A DNA stretch of 64,000 bases from DASPWW01 sp963756745 (GTDB lineage Bacteria; Actinomycetota; Thermoleophilia; Solirubrobacterales; 70-9): contig CAVWOU010000006.1 in the NCBI GenBank assembly GCA_963756745.1, positions 124,001-188,000 on the forward strand, written 5' to 3'. The notes beneath the pieces are model-generated. The model saw only the letters and a list, made by a program, of their open reading frames with translations. It did no database searches and was not told the DNA's origin. Shown in pieces: positions 32,239-40,947 of the stretch; the stretch's first letter is position 1; each line of letters begins with the position of its first letter. The position numbers and the translations under genes were made by a program.

Positions 32239-32685
32239 CTACCCGCGCTCGTACGCGCGGATCGCCTCGTGGGCGACCTCGTAGGTGTAGCCCTTCCGCG
32301 TCAGGTAGCCGAGCGCTCGCGCGCGGCCCCGCTCGGAGTCGACGGGTGAGGCGCGCCGGGCGAGCAGCCCGGTGGCGCGCTCGACCTGATCCGGCTCCTT
32401 GTCCGCAACCATCGCCGCCTCGATGTGCTCCGGCTCAACTCTCCGTGCAATCAGAGACTCGCGGATTCGCTCCGCGCCCCACCCTGCGAGCGCGCGCTTG
32501 TCCTCGGCGTAGCGGCGCGCGAAGCGGGCATCGTCGAGCTCACCCACCTCAACGAGGTGGTCGACCGTCGCCCCCACATCTTCCTCGGACACGCCGCGCT
32601 CCGTGAGCCAGCGCGTCAGCTCCGCCGTGCTGCGCTCCTTTCGCCCCAGCGCCCGCAGCGCCAGCTCGAGGGGCTCGTCCGGCAC
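32239..32685 (-). CDS. recX: RecX family regulator of RecA
   Basis: RecX binds RecA filaments and limits their activity. The 148-residue protein is made of helical RecX repeats: ALRALGRKERSTAELTRWL, VDHLVEVGELDDARFARRYAEDK, GAERIRESLIARRV and a C-terminal ALGYLTRKGYTYEVAHEAI. GTG 32685 is taken as start. It is 21 bases downstream of recA on the same strand, the standard arrangement. Confidence 0.92.
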   Translation of the reverse strand: MPDEPLELALRALGRKERSTAELTRWLTERGVSEEDVGATVDHLVEVGELDDARFARRYAEDKRALAGWGAERIRESLIARRVEPEHIEAAMVADKEPDQVERATGLLARRASPVDSERGRARALGYLTRKGYTYEVAHEAIRAYERG

Positions 32686-32706
32686 CGACCCGGCCCTCGC
32701 GACGAC

Positions 32707-33858
32707 CTACGCCGCCTTGCGCTCGGGCTCCTTGGTCTCGGCCTTCTTGGCGGCCTTCTTCGCCGTCTTCGCGTCCTCGGCGTCGTCGCCCACCGTCTCG
32801 ACGGGGACGGGACCCGAGCGCTCGAACCCGAGCCGCTCGAAGATCTGGTGCTCCAGCTCCGCCGCGAGCTCGGGGTGCTCGGATATGTACTGCTTCGAGT
32901 TGTTGCGGCCCTGGCCGAGCCTCAACTCACCGTAGGAGAAGAACGATCCCGACTTCTGGACCAGGTCCTGCTCGAGCGCGAGGTCGAGCAGGCCGCCCGA
33001 CTTCGATATCCCGGTCCCGTACTCGATGTCGAACTCGGCGAGGCGGAACGGCGCCGCGACCTTGTTCTTGACGACCTTCACCCGGCAGCGGTTCCCGACC
33101 GCCTCGGTGCCCTCCTTGAGCGTCTCGATGCGGCGGATGTCGAGCCGCTGGGACGAATAGAACTTCAGCGCCCGCCCACCGGGCTGGGTCTCGGGTGAGC
33201 CGAAGCTGACCCCGATCTTCTCCCGGATCTGGTTCGTGAACACGCACACGGTCTTCGCGCGGTTCAGGTTCCCGGCCAGCTTGCGCAGCGCCTGCGACAT
33301 CAGCCTCGCCTGGAGGCCCACCTGGGTCTCCCCCATCTGGCCCTCGAGCTCGACGCGCGGCGTCAGCGCGGCGACTGAGTCCACCGCGACCACGTCGACC
33401 GCACCGGAGCGCACGAGCACGTCGACTATCTCGAGCGCCTGCTCGCCGTAGTCGGGCTGCGAGACGAGCAGCTCGTCGGTGTCGAGCCCGATCCTGCGGG
33501 CGTAGATCGGGTCGATCGCGTGCTCGGCGTCGACGAACGCGCAGATCCCCCCACGCGCCTGGGCCTCGGCGATGATGTGGTAGACGAGCGTCGTCTTCCC
33601 CGACGACTCGGGACCGAAGATCTCCACGATCCGCCCCCGCGGCACCCCGCCGACGCCGAGCGCGATGTCGAGCGCGAGCGCGCCGGTGGGGATTGCGTCC
33701 ACCTGGATCGCGCCCTGATCGCCGAGCCGCATCAACGAGCCCTGACCGAACTCGCGCTCGATCTGGGTGAACGCCGCCTGCAGCGCCGCGTCCTTCGCCT
33801 TCGCATCCTTGGCGCCGTTGTCCTTTGCCTTCAGGGGGGGTCGCTTGTCGTCTGCCAT
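32707..33858 (-). CDS. recA: recombinase RecA
   Basis: Central recombinase and SOS coprotease, 383 residues. Seen are the N-terminal QIEREFGQGSLMRLGD, the Walker A motif EIFGPESSGKTTLVYH, VDAEHAIDP, the Walker B strand VDVVAVDSVAALTPR, and loop L2 GVSFGSPETQPGGRALKF. A Lys/Ala/Glu-rich tail ends the protein. It follows thpR with two bases between stop and start and is cotranscribed with recX. No LexA-type box of the GAAC-N4-GTTC form is seen upstream of the operon. Confidence 0.98.
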   Translation of the reverse strand: MADDKRPPLKAKDNGAKDAKAKDAALQAAFTQIEREFGQGSLMRLGDQGAIQVDAIPTGALALDIALGVGGVPRGRIVEIFGPESSGKTTLVYHIIAEAQARGGICAFVDAEHAIDPIYARRIGLDTDELLVSQPDYGEQALEIVDVLVRSGAVDVVAVDSVAALTPRVELEGQMGETQVGLQARLMSQALRKLAGNLNRAKTVCVFTNQIREKIGVSFGSPETQPGGRALKFYSSQRLDIRRIETLKEGTEAVGNRCRVKVVKNKVAAPFRLAEFDIEYGTGISKSGGLLDLALEQDLVQKSGSFFSYGELRLGQGRNNSKQYISEHPELAAELEHQIFERLGFERSGPVPVETVGDDAEDAKTAKKAAKKAETKEPERKAA

Positions 33859-33860
33859 GT

Positions 33861-34496
33861 CTAGGTCACCTTTCCGCCGTCGCTCGACGGCAGTTCCAAT
33901 TGCGCCACGCGCGCGTACTCCGCGCCCGTGGGCCGGAGGTGGGAACGGTAGAGAGTGATTCGGACGCCCCGAAACGGGTTCAAGAGCGACTCCGGGAGCG
34001 GCCCGGGAGGGTGCTCGACCCGCATCGGCGGGCCGCGGCGCCGGCGCCTGCGATCGTCACCGGACCGCCGCTCCGGGCGCACCCGGGCCACCGTGAGATG
34101 GGGCCAGAATGGGCGCTTCTCGGGCTCGTAGAACCGCGCGCCGACGAGCCGTCGCTCGACCTCCGACTGCAGCGCGACGGCCTCGTCGCTTTCCGAGTCG
34201 ATTGCGTACAGCCTGGGGCGGTTCCGCGGCACCGGGACAGGGTCCGGGAGCAGTCGTACATGCGGTGCTTTGGCCTCGAAGCCCATCGCGGCCTCGGCGA
34301 TCTGGTCGATCGCGCGCTCGGGCTGATAGCCGAGGAATGCGAGGGTCATATGAAGGGTCTCCGATCGCGAGGGACGCAGGGCCTCGTCGATGAGCTCCGC
34401 GCGCTGCCACGCAGCGAGCCCCTCGAGGACTGACTCGGGCAGGTCGAGAGCCACGAATAGCCTCGCCCGCGGACTCTTCAACCGCTCCTTCGCCAC
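33861..34496 (-). CDS. thpR: RNA 2',3'-cyclic phosphodiesterase (2'-5' RNA ligase family)
   Basis: 2H phosphoesterase superfamily protein. The two histidine motifs are ETLHMTLAFLG near residue 50 and FWPHLTVARV near residue 134, giving the HxT pair of the active site. 211 residues, a little long because of an Arg-rich insert (RRSGDDRRRRRRG). The enzyme opens 2',3'-cyclic phosphates on RNA. It heads the thpR-recA-recX operon in the usual actinobacterial order. Confidence 0.92.
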   Translation of the reverse strand: MAKERLKSPRARLFVALDLPESVLEGLAAWQRAELIDEALRPSRSETLHMTLAFLGYQPERAIDQIAEAAMGFEAKAPHVRLLPDPVPVPRNRPRLYAIDSESDEAVALQSEVERRLVGARFYEPEKRPFWPHLTVARVRPERRSGDDRRRRRRGPPMRVEHPPGPLPESLLNPFRGVRITLYRSHLRPTGAEYARVAQLELPSSDGGKVT

Positions 34497-34502
34497 CCAC
34501 TC

Positions 34503-34524
34503 AAGCTACGAGAGAAGCTACGAG
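34503..34524. repeat. 10-bp tandem direct repeat upstream of the recA operon
   Basis: AAGCTACGAG occurs twice, separated by AG, just before the thpR start (34496) in the 89-bp gap between divergent genes. It may be a protein-binding site controlling thpR-recA-recX. This is inference from position. Confidence 0.4.
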
Positions 34525-34585
34525 GGCGCGCTTCACGCAACAAGCCGAGTGTGTGTCAAAGGTGTCCTAGACTCGCGCCTCCGAG

Positions 34586-35470
34586 ATGGCCCGCGAGCTT
34601 CCCCACGTCGACGGCGTCGAGCATCGCACCATCGAGGCCCGCGGCCTGCGGATGCACGTCGCCGAGGCCGGCGAGGGCGAGCCGGTGCTGATGCTGCACG
34701 GGTGGCCGCAGCACTGGTACGAGTGGCGCCATCTCGTCCCAACGCTGTCGCGGCGCTACCGGGTCATCTGCCCCGACCTTCGCGGGCTCGGTTGGACCGA
34801 CGCCCCGCGCGCCGGGTACGAGAAGGAGAACCTGGCAAGCGACGTGCTCGCGCTGTTGGACGCGCTGGGGCTCGACCGCGTGAAGCTGGTGGGCCACGAC
34901 TGGGGTGGCTGGGTGGGGTTCTCTGCTGTGCCTGCGCGAGCCCGAGCGGTTCGAGCGCCACCTGGCGCTCAACATCCTCCCGCCGTTAGTCCCCATCGAG
35001 CCCCGGGGCGTGCTCTCGCTGTGGAGGCTCTGGTACCAGTGGGTGATCGCGGCGCCCGGGCTCGGCGAGTGGGCGGTGCGGCAGCGTGGATACCGGCGGA
35101 GAACCCCGTGTTCCGCTGGGTCGGCGCGGGCCGCACGCTGTGGAGCGAGGAGGTGCGAGATATCTTCCTCGGCCAGCTCCGCGAGCCCGAGCGGGCGCGC
35201 GCGAGCGTTCAGTACTACCGCAGCTTCCAGGTACGCGAGATCCCGCCGCTGATGCGCGGGCGCTATCGCCGCCAGCGACTCCGAACCCCGACCCGGATCC
35301 TGTTCGGCACCGACGACAACACGATGGACCCGCGCCCGCTCGACGCGTCGAGGCGCTACGCCGACGACATGCGCGTCGAGCTGGTGCCGGGCGTCGGCCA
35401 CTTCATCGTCGACGAGCGCCCCGACCTCGTGCTCGACCGGGCGATGTCGTTCTTCGGGAACCGCGGGTAG
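34586..35470 (+). pseudogene. epoxide hydrolase/dehalogenase-like alpha/beta hydrolase, two frameshifts
   Basis: The N-terminal part (MLHGWPQHWYEWRHL, CPDLRGLGWTDAP, LVGHDWGGWVGF with a nucleophile Asp) and the C-terminal part (ENPVFRWVG to VPGVGHFIVDERPDLV with the catalytic His) share one frame. The middle (CLREPERFERHLALNILPPL to APGLGEWAV) is in another. Frame changes lie near 34920 and 35088 and cancel out, so one open frame still runs through 34586-35470 but about 55 central residues would be wrong. Asp nucleophile and HGWP motif suggest epoxide hydrolase activity. TAGACT at 34568 may be a -10. Confidence 0.75.
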
Positions 35471-35498
35471 CGGCAGACGAACGCGCTCGGAGCGCCAC

Positions 35499-36779
35499 CT
35501 AGAGCGGCGGCTCCTCGCCCCTCAGAAGCACACGCAGCATGTGCATCGCCACCGCCACCGAGCGGTCTCGGACGTCGGCCCGGCTACCCGGGAGCACGGG
35601 GTCGCGCGCCAGCGTCCGACCGCCCGCCTGCTTGGCGCAGAAGCACACGTAGCCGACCGGCTTCTCGTCGGTACCCCCGTCGGGTCCCGCGATCCCGGTG
35701 ATCGCGCACGCGATGTCCGCGTCGAATCGCGACAGAGCGCCGTCCGCCATCGCGTCGGCGACGTGCGGCGAGACGGCGCCGTGCTCGGCGATCAGGTCCG
35801 CCGGCACGCCGAGCAGATCGGTCTTCGCGTCGTCGGAGTACGCGACCACGCTGCCCGCGAGGTGCGCGGAGGCGCCGGGGCGATCGGTCAGCCGTGCGGC
35901 GAGCAGGCCGCCGGTGCTCGACTCCGCGAGCCCGACCCGGTGCCCCGCCAGCAGCTCGGCCACCTGATCGTCGATCGACCTCCCGTCGCGGCTGAACACG
36001 AACCGGCTGTGTCGATCCGCGATCGCCTCGATCACTCGATTCGAGAGCGCCTCGTCCTCCGGATGGTGGCGGATGTCCACCACGAGCTCCGCCTGGCGCA
36101 GACAGGTCGTGATCTCGAGCGGCGAGAGGTCGATCTCTTTCTCGATCTCGCGCAACGACTTCGCGAGCTCGGACTCCGGGATCCCGAACATGCGGAGTGT
36201 CGCGGTCTCATAGGAGTCCGCGCGAGCCAGCACCGAGCGAACCGGCTCGGTCTCGAGTGCTCGGGGCCAGAGCGCGTGCAGCTCGCGCGGCGGGCCAGGG
36301 AGCACGACCACGACCGTTGCGTCCGCCGGAACCACCAGGCCGGGCGCCGTCCCCGCCGGATCGATCGCGATCGCGCCCTCCGGGACCATCGCCTGTTTTC
36401 GGTTCGCTTCCCGCATCGCCTCGGGGTCGAAGCTGTAGCGGCGCGCGAACTTCCGCAGGATCGCTGCGATCTTCTCCTCCATCTCCTCGTCGAGGACGAG
36501 CTCGCGCCCCGCGAATCGACCAACGATCTCGGCCGTCAGGTCGTCGGCGGTGGGGCCGAGCCCGCCCGAGGTGACGATCAGCGCCATCCCCTCGGACGCA
36601 AGGAAGCGAAGCGCCGCCTCGAGGTCGCCTGGACGATCCCCGACCGTGACGATGTGGGCGACGTCGACCCCCTGCTCCTCGAGACGCTCGGATATCCATG
36701 GCCCGTTGCGGTCGGTGATCCGACCGGTCAGCACCTCGGTCCCCGTGACGATGATTCCGGCTCTCACACTCGCGCTCAC
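35499..36779 (-). CDS. cinA: CinA family protein (MoCF-like domain plus NMN deamidase domain)
   Basis: Residues about 1-170 form the MoCF/COG1058 domain (IIVTGTEVLTGRITDRN and VTSGGLGPTADDLT), linked to pyrophosphatase activity on ADP-ribose-type compounds. Residues about 260-420 form the CinA C-terminal domain (VGLAESSTGGLLAARLTD and AITGIAGPDGGTDEKPVG), which can deamidate nicotinamide mononucleotide. 426 residues. GTG 36779 overlaps the TGA of the upstream rodZ-like gene (GTGA). It belongs to the ftsK-rodZ-cinA operon. Confidence 0.92.
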   Translation of the reverse strand: MSASVRAGIIVTGTEVLTGRITDRNGPWISERLEEQGVDVAHIVTVGDRPGDLEAALRFLASEGMALIVTSGGLGPTADDLTAEIVGRFAGRELVLDEEMEEKIAAILRKFARRYSFDPEAMREANRKQAMVPEGAIAIDPAGTAPGLVVPADATVVVVLPGPPRELHALWPRALETEPVRSVLARADSYETATLRMFGIPESELAKSLREIEKEIDLSPLEITTCLRQAELVVDIRHHPEDEALSNRVIEAIADRHSRFVFSRDGRSIDDQVAELLAGHRVGLAESSTGGLLAARLTDRPGASAHLAGSVVAYSDDAKTDLLGVPADLIAEHGAVSPHVADAMADGALSRFDADIACAITGIAGPDGGTDEKPVGYVCFCAKQAGGRTLARDPVLPGSRADVRDRSVAVAMHMLRVLLRGEEPPL

Positions 36780-37606
36780 GGACACAGGTTGCCCGTGTAG
36801 CTCGTGAGACGCGCCCCCGCGGAGCTGACCGTGTAGCCGGCCGCGTCATTGGATGGATCGGCGGCCCGAGCAGGCTCGCCGTTGATCATGATCCGCGCGT
36901 CGGCGGGGTCGAGCTCGACCCTGAACCGCCTCGCCACGTAGGGGCCGTCCTCCGACCCGCCCGTGAGAAGCTGGTCGGGAACCAGGACGCGCCCGCCGCC
37001 GTCGACGACGCACGCCTGGAGATCGGATCGGATCACGAGCTTCATCGTCGCCTCGGCGGGCAGCTTGGCCGCTCCTTGCTTGCCGCCGCCGCCACCCTGG
37101 CCGTCGCCGCCATCTTGCCTATCGCCGCCGCCCGGCCGGTCGCGCTGGCGCTCCTGGTGGGCGCCCTGGCGGCCGCTTGCGCCGTCGTCGTCGTGTCCCG
37201 CGGTCAGCCCGAGGATCAGCAGCAGGATGGCGATCTCGGCGACGATCGCTCCGAGGATCACACGCCGCGGAAGCGCTCGCCGCCGCGCACGCTCCCTCCA
37301 GCCCCCACGCAGCACGGGCTCGGCGTGCTCGTAGGTCCCGGTCGGCGCTTCGTGGCGCCGCCGGTACTCGTCGACGAGCACCTCCGAGTCGATTCCGACC
37401 TCGTCGGCGTAGGCGCGAATGAACCCGCGCGCGTACGCGGGTGCGGGTAGCGCCTCCCAGTCCTCGTTCTCGAGCGCGCGGAGGTACTTCGGGCGAATCT
37501 TCGTCCGCTCCGCGAGCGTTTCGATATCGATCCCCTGCCGGTTGCGGGCGTCCTCGAGGATCGCCCCGATCTGGAGCGGGTCGTCGCTTCCGAGCTGAGT
37601 CGGCAT
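36776..37606 (-). CDS. RodZ-like helix-turn-helix membrane protein
   Basis: 276 residues. The cytoplasmic N-terminal part holds a Cro/RodZ-type HTH (IGAILEDARNRQGIDIETLAERT and YLRALENEDWEALPAPAYARGF), which in RodZ contacts MreB. A basic stretch and one membrane helix follow (VILGAIVAEIAILLLILGL, near residue 115-135), then a low-complexity Gly/Asp/Gln linker and an outer beta domain (KLVIRSDLQACVVDGGG, the DUF4115-like region). It probably shapes or positions cell-wall growth. It lies between ftsK and cinA, the usual location. Confidence 0.88.
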   Translation of the reverse strand: MPTQLGSDDPLQIGAILEDARNRQGIDIETLAERTKIRPKYLRALENEDWEALPAPAYARGFIRAYADEVGIDSEVLVDEYRRRHEAPTGTYEHAEPVLRGGWRERARRRALPRRVILGAIVAEIAILLLILGLTAGHDDDGASGRQGAHQERQRDRPGGGDRQDGGDGQGGGGGKQGAAKLPAEATMKLVIRSDLQACVVDGGGRVLVPDQLLTGGSEDGPYVARRFRVELDPADARIMINGEPARAADPSNDAAGYTVSSAGARLTSYTGNLCP

Positions 37607-37629
37607 AGGCGACAGCTATTTTGAGGAAC

Positions 37630-40143
37630 TCACTCCTCGACTGGGCCGGCGCCCTCTCGAGCGGCCACCGGCTCGGGCGCCGGGTCCTCATGCGGCGAAT
37701 CCAGCCGCTCGAGCACCCGCGGGAGCTCGCCCTCGGAGACCAGGACCTGGCGCGGCTTCGAGCCCTCGTAGCCGGAGATCACGCCGCGCCGCTCGAGCAT
37801 GTCGATCAGACGTCCCGCGCGCGTGTAGCCGACTCGCAGGCGCCGCTGGATCATCGACACCGACGCCGTCTGGGTCGAGACCACCATTCGAACTGCCTCC
37901 TCGAGCAGGTCGTCCTGATCGGCGGACAGCTCGCCCTCGCCCTCCTCGTCGGCCGCCTCGGGACGCGTCTCGAGCAGCTCCTCGGCGAACTCGGGCTCGC
38001 CCTGGCGCGACCAGTGCTTGGTGAGGCGCGCGATCTCCTCCTCGGTCACGAACGCGCCCTGGATTCGCTGCAGCTTCGAGGTCCCCGCCGGGCGGAACAG
38101 CATGTCCCCCTGCCCGAGCAGTGTCTCGGCGCCGCCCTGGTCGAGGATCACCCGGGAGTCCACCTGCGAGGCGACCGCGAACGCGATCCGCGCCGGGATG
38201 TTGACCTTGATCGTTCCGGTGATCACGTCGGTGGACGGGCGCTGCGTGGCCAGCACGAGGTGGATTCCCACGGCCCGCGACTTCTGCGCGAGGCGGATGA
38301 TCGAGTCCTCGACCTCGGTCGGGGCGACCATCATCAGGTCGGCGAGCTCGTCGATCACGCACAGGACGTGCGGGAGCGGCGGCTCACCCACCCGCTTGCG
38401 CGCACGGTTCAGCTCGACGAGGTTGCGGGCCCTGAGCTCCCCCATCACCTGGTAGCGCGCCTCCATCTCGCCGATCAGGTTTGCGAGCACGTTGGCCGCA
38501 AGCCGCGGCTGGGTCACGACCGGGGTCAGCAGGTGCGGAACCTGCTCGTAGTGGTTCAGCTCGACCCGCTTGGGGTCGACGAGCACGAGGCGGACCTCGT
38601 TCGGCGACGCGTGCAGCAGCAGCGACGAGAGGATCGCGTTGATGCAACCGGACTTCCCCGAGCCCGTGGTTCCCGCCACGAGCACGTGCGGCATCTTCGC
38701 AAGGTCGGTCCACACCGCGTGGCCCGCGATGTCCTTGCCCAGCCACCCGACGATCGGCGAGGACCCCGAGGGACGTCCCTGATAGATGTCGCCGAGGCGA
38801 ACCAGCCGCCGGCGCTGGTTCGGGACCTCGACGCCGATCGCCTGCTTGCCGGGGATCGGCGCGAGGATGCGGATGTCCGTCGAAGCGAGCGCGTACGCGA
38901 GGTCGTCCTTGAGCTGCGTGACCTTCGCGACCTTGGTCCCCGGCGCAAGGCGCAGCTCGTAGCGGCTCACGTGCGGGCCTATCACGGTGCCGACGATCTC
39001 GGCGTCGACGCCGAAGCTGGCGAGCGTCTCGAGCAGCGCGCGGCCGACTGCCTCGCGGTCGCGCGTGTCGGGTCCGGGATCGTTCCCCCCGCGCACGAGC
39101 ACCTCCGGGGACGGCAGCTCGTAGTCGATCTCGTCGGACTCGGTGATCCCGCCCTCGCCGCGCCGCTCGCCCTGCGGCGTGCGCGCGACGTCTATCTCCT
39201 CACCGGGCTCCCGCGGCGCCGCGTGGGCGTTGTCATCGGGCGGGACGGGCGCGCTGATCGCCTCGTCGAAGCTCATAGCCTGGGGCTCGCCGTCGCCGTT
39301 CGTCGCGGGCTCGGCCACCGGGACCTCGCCGGTCTCGGCCTCCACCTCGTCATCGGGCTCGGGGCCGAGGAGCTCGGTTGCGATCGGCTCGGTCGACGCC
39401 ACCCTCGTCAGGACCTTCTCGGAGTCGGGGTCCTCGGAGTCGGGCGTCCGACGCACCCTGGCACCCGTCTCCCGCACCGTGGTCGCGAGGTCCTTCGCGC
39501 CGTCGCGGGCCCGGCCTCCCGCGCGCATCGTGGTGCGAATCATCCCCGCGATCGTGCTCCCGCTGAGCAGCAGCAGACCCGCCACGAGCAGCAGCACGGC
39601 GATGATGTGGGCGCCGATACGTTGGAACAGCGTCGTCGACGCCCAGTAGAGCGTCTCCCCGAGCAGGCCACCGTGCTCGGTGAAGAAATCAGGGTCGAAG
39701 TACCCGTGGCGATCGGGGTGCCCGTCGGGGCCCAGCCCGGCCGTTCCCGCGGCGTAGGCGAGCAGCAGCGCGGCGAGCACGCAGATCGCCCCCGCGTTCA
39801 CCGCCGCCGGCGAGGAGATGAACGGCCGCAGCACTAGCGCTGCGGCCGCGCCCGCGAGGGCAAGCGGGACGACAACCGCGCACGCCCCGGCCACGTAGCC
39901 AAGCGCCGTCTCGGACGCCGTCCCGACCCGACCACCGTCCCAGCCGAGGTACAAGACGCAGAACAGGTAGGTCGCGACGGCAACGAGGGCGAGTCCGATC
40001 AGGTCCAGGTAGCGCTGATCGATCCCGGCGACGCCGTCCCAACCCTTGGCCGCTCGCCGCGCCCCGGCCGGCGGGCCGCGCTTGGACGTGCGTCGGCGCG
40101 CGGGCTTCGGGCCACGCGTGCCGCGGGTCGATCTTCCGAACAC
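37630..40143 (-). CDS. ftsK: DNA translocase FtsK/SpoIIIE
   Basis: 837-residue septal DNA pump that moves chromosome ends apart during division. The basic N-terminus is followed by four or five membrane helices (LIGLALVAVATYLFCVLYL to HIIAVLLLVAGLLLLSG, residues about 40-210), an acidic linker, then the motor: alpha domain ETLASFGVDAEIVGTVIGP, Walker A VAGTTGSGKSGCINA, Walker B HVLCVIDELADLMM, and a gamma winged helix (SMIQRRLRVGYTRAGRLIDML) that reads polar DNA signals. Start GTG 40143, with no Shine-Dalgarno. It heads the operon ftsK-rodZ-cinA. Confidence 0.96.
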   Translation of the reverse strand: MFGRSTRGTRGPKPARRRTSKRGPPAGARRAAKGWDGVAGIDQRYLDLIGLALVAVATYLFCVLYLGWDGGRVGTASETALGYVAGACAVVVPLALAGAAAALVLRPFISSPAAVNAGAICVLAALLLAYAAGTAGLGPDGHPDRHGYFDPDFFTEHGGLLGETLYWASTTLFQRIGAHIIAVLLLVAGLLLLSGSTIAGMIRTTMRAGGRARDGAKDLATTVRETGARVRRTPDSEDPDSEKVLTRVASTEPIATELLGPEPDDEVEAETGEVPVAEPATNGDGEPQAMSFDEAISAPVPPDDNAHAAPREPGEEIDVARTPQGERRGEGGITESDEIDYELPSPEVLVRGGNDPGPDTRDREAVGRALLETLASFGVDAEIVGTVIGPHVSRYELRLAPGTKVAKVTQLKDDLAYALASTDIRILAPIPGKQAIGVEVPNQRRRLVRLGDIYQGRPSGSSPIVGWLGKDIAGHAVWTDLAKMPHVLVAGTTGSGKSGCINAILSSLLLHASPNEVRLVLVDPKRVELNHYEQVPHLLTPVVTQPRLAANVLANLIGEMEARYQVMGELRARNLVELNRARKRVGEPPLPHVLCVIDELADLMMVAPTEVEDSIIRLAQKSRAVGIHLVLATQRPSTDVITGTIKVNIPARIAFAVASQVDSRVILDQGGAETLLGQGDMLFRPAGTSKLQRIQGAFVTEEEIARLTKHWSRQGEPEFAEELLETRPEAADEEGEGELSADQDDLLEEAVRMVVSTQTASVSMIQRRLRVGYTRAGRLIDMLERRGVISGYEGSKPRQVLVSEGELPRVLERLDSPHEDPAPEPVAAREGAGPVEE

Positions 40144-40228
40144 GTACGGGTCTTCGACGCGGGCGCGACGACCCCTTGCACCCCGTAAAGAGTGGCTAAA
40201 ACTCGGGCGCGAGCCCGGATTCGCGCTC

Positions 40229-40234
40229 TAACCT
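40229..40234 (+). promoter_or_regulatory. -10-like TAACCT upstream of the response regulator
   Basis: TAACCT lies nine bases before ATG 40244 and three before GTG 40238. A start site six to seven bases downstream would leave almost no leader, which favours the ATG as the first codon. Confidence 0.35.
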
Positions 40235-40243
40235 AATGTGGTC

Positions 40244-40933
40244 ATGGTCACTCGCGAGGTGGCAACGGGGCGCGTGCTCGTAATCGAGGACGACGCCGAG
40301 ATCGCCGACGTCCTGCGCCGCTTCCTGCGCCAGGAGGGGCACGACGTCCGTACCGCCACGGACGGGGACGGCGCGCTCCCGGCGGCGGCGGAGTTCGTCC
40401 CCGACCTGGTGATCCTCGACCTCGGTCTCCCGGGGCTCGACGGTGTCGAGGTCTGTCGTAGGCTCCGCGCCGAAGGCGACGTTCCGATCCTCATCCTCAC
40501 CGCGCGAACTGAGCTCGAGGATCGGGTCGAGGGCCTCGACAGCGGGGCCGACGACTATCTCGTGAAGCCGTTCGAGCGCCAGGAGCTGCTGGCACGGATC
40601 CGGGCGCTGCTACGGCGGCGGCCGCCGCGCGGGAGCGCATCGCTCACGGTCGGCGACCTGCGACTCAACCCCGACACGCACGAGGTCACGCGGGGAGAAC
40701 GCCGGATCGAGCTGACGAACCGCGAGTTCGAGCTGCTCGAGTACCTGATGCGCAACGAGCGGTTGGTGATCTCGCGCGAGCGCCTGCTCGAGGAGGTCTG
40801 GGGCTACGACCCGATGGCGATGACGAACACGATAGACGTGTTCATCTCCAACCTGCGCCGCAAGCTCGAGGTGGGGGGCGAGCCCCGCATTCTGCACACC
40901 AAGCGCGGAGCGGGCTACGTGCTCAGGGACTGA
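40244..40933 (+). CDS. OmpR-family response regulator
   Basis: 229 residues. The receiver domain (RVLVIEDDAEIADVL, then LVILDLGLPGLDG with phospho-acceptor Asp 59, TAR in LILTARTELEDRV, and LVKPFERQELL) is followed by a winged-helix DNA-binding domain (ELTNREFELLEYLMRNERLV and TIDVFISNLRRKL). It resembles the MprA/TcrA branch of actinobacteria. It is 14 bases upstream of its partner kinase. The start could also be GTG 40238. Confidence 0.93.
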   Translation: MVTREVATGRVLVIEDDAEIADVLRRFLRQEGHDVRTATDGDGALPAAAEFVPDLVILDLGLPGLDGVEVCRRLRAEGDVPILILTARTELEDRVEGLDSGADDYLVKPFERQELLARIRALLRRRPPRGSASLTVGDLRLNPDTHEVTRGERRIELTNREFELLEYLMRNERLVISRERLLEEVWGYDPMAMTNTIDVFISNLRRKLEVGGEPRILHTKRGAGYVLRD

Positions 40934-40947
40934 GCCCGTTGGCACGG

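Noticed and set aside
32200..34500. LexA box controlling recA
   Set aside because: No GAAC-N4-GTTC or similar site was found upstream of thpR, recA or recX.
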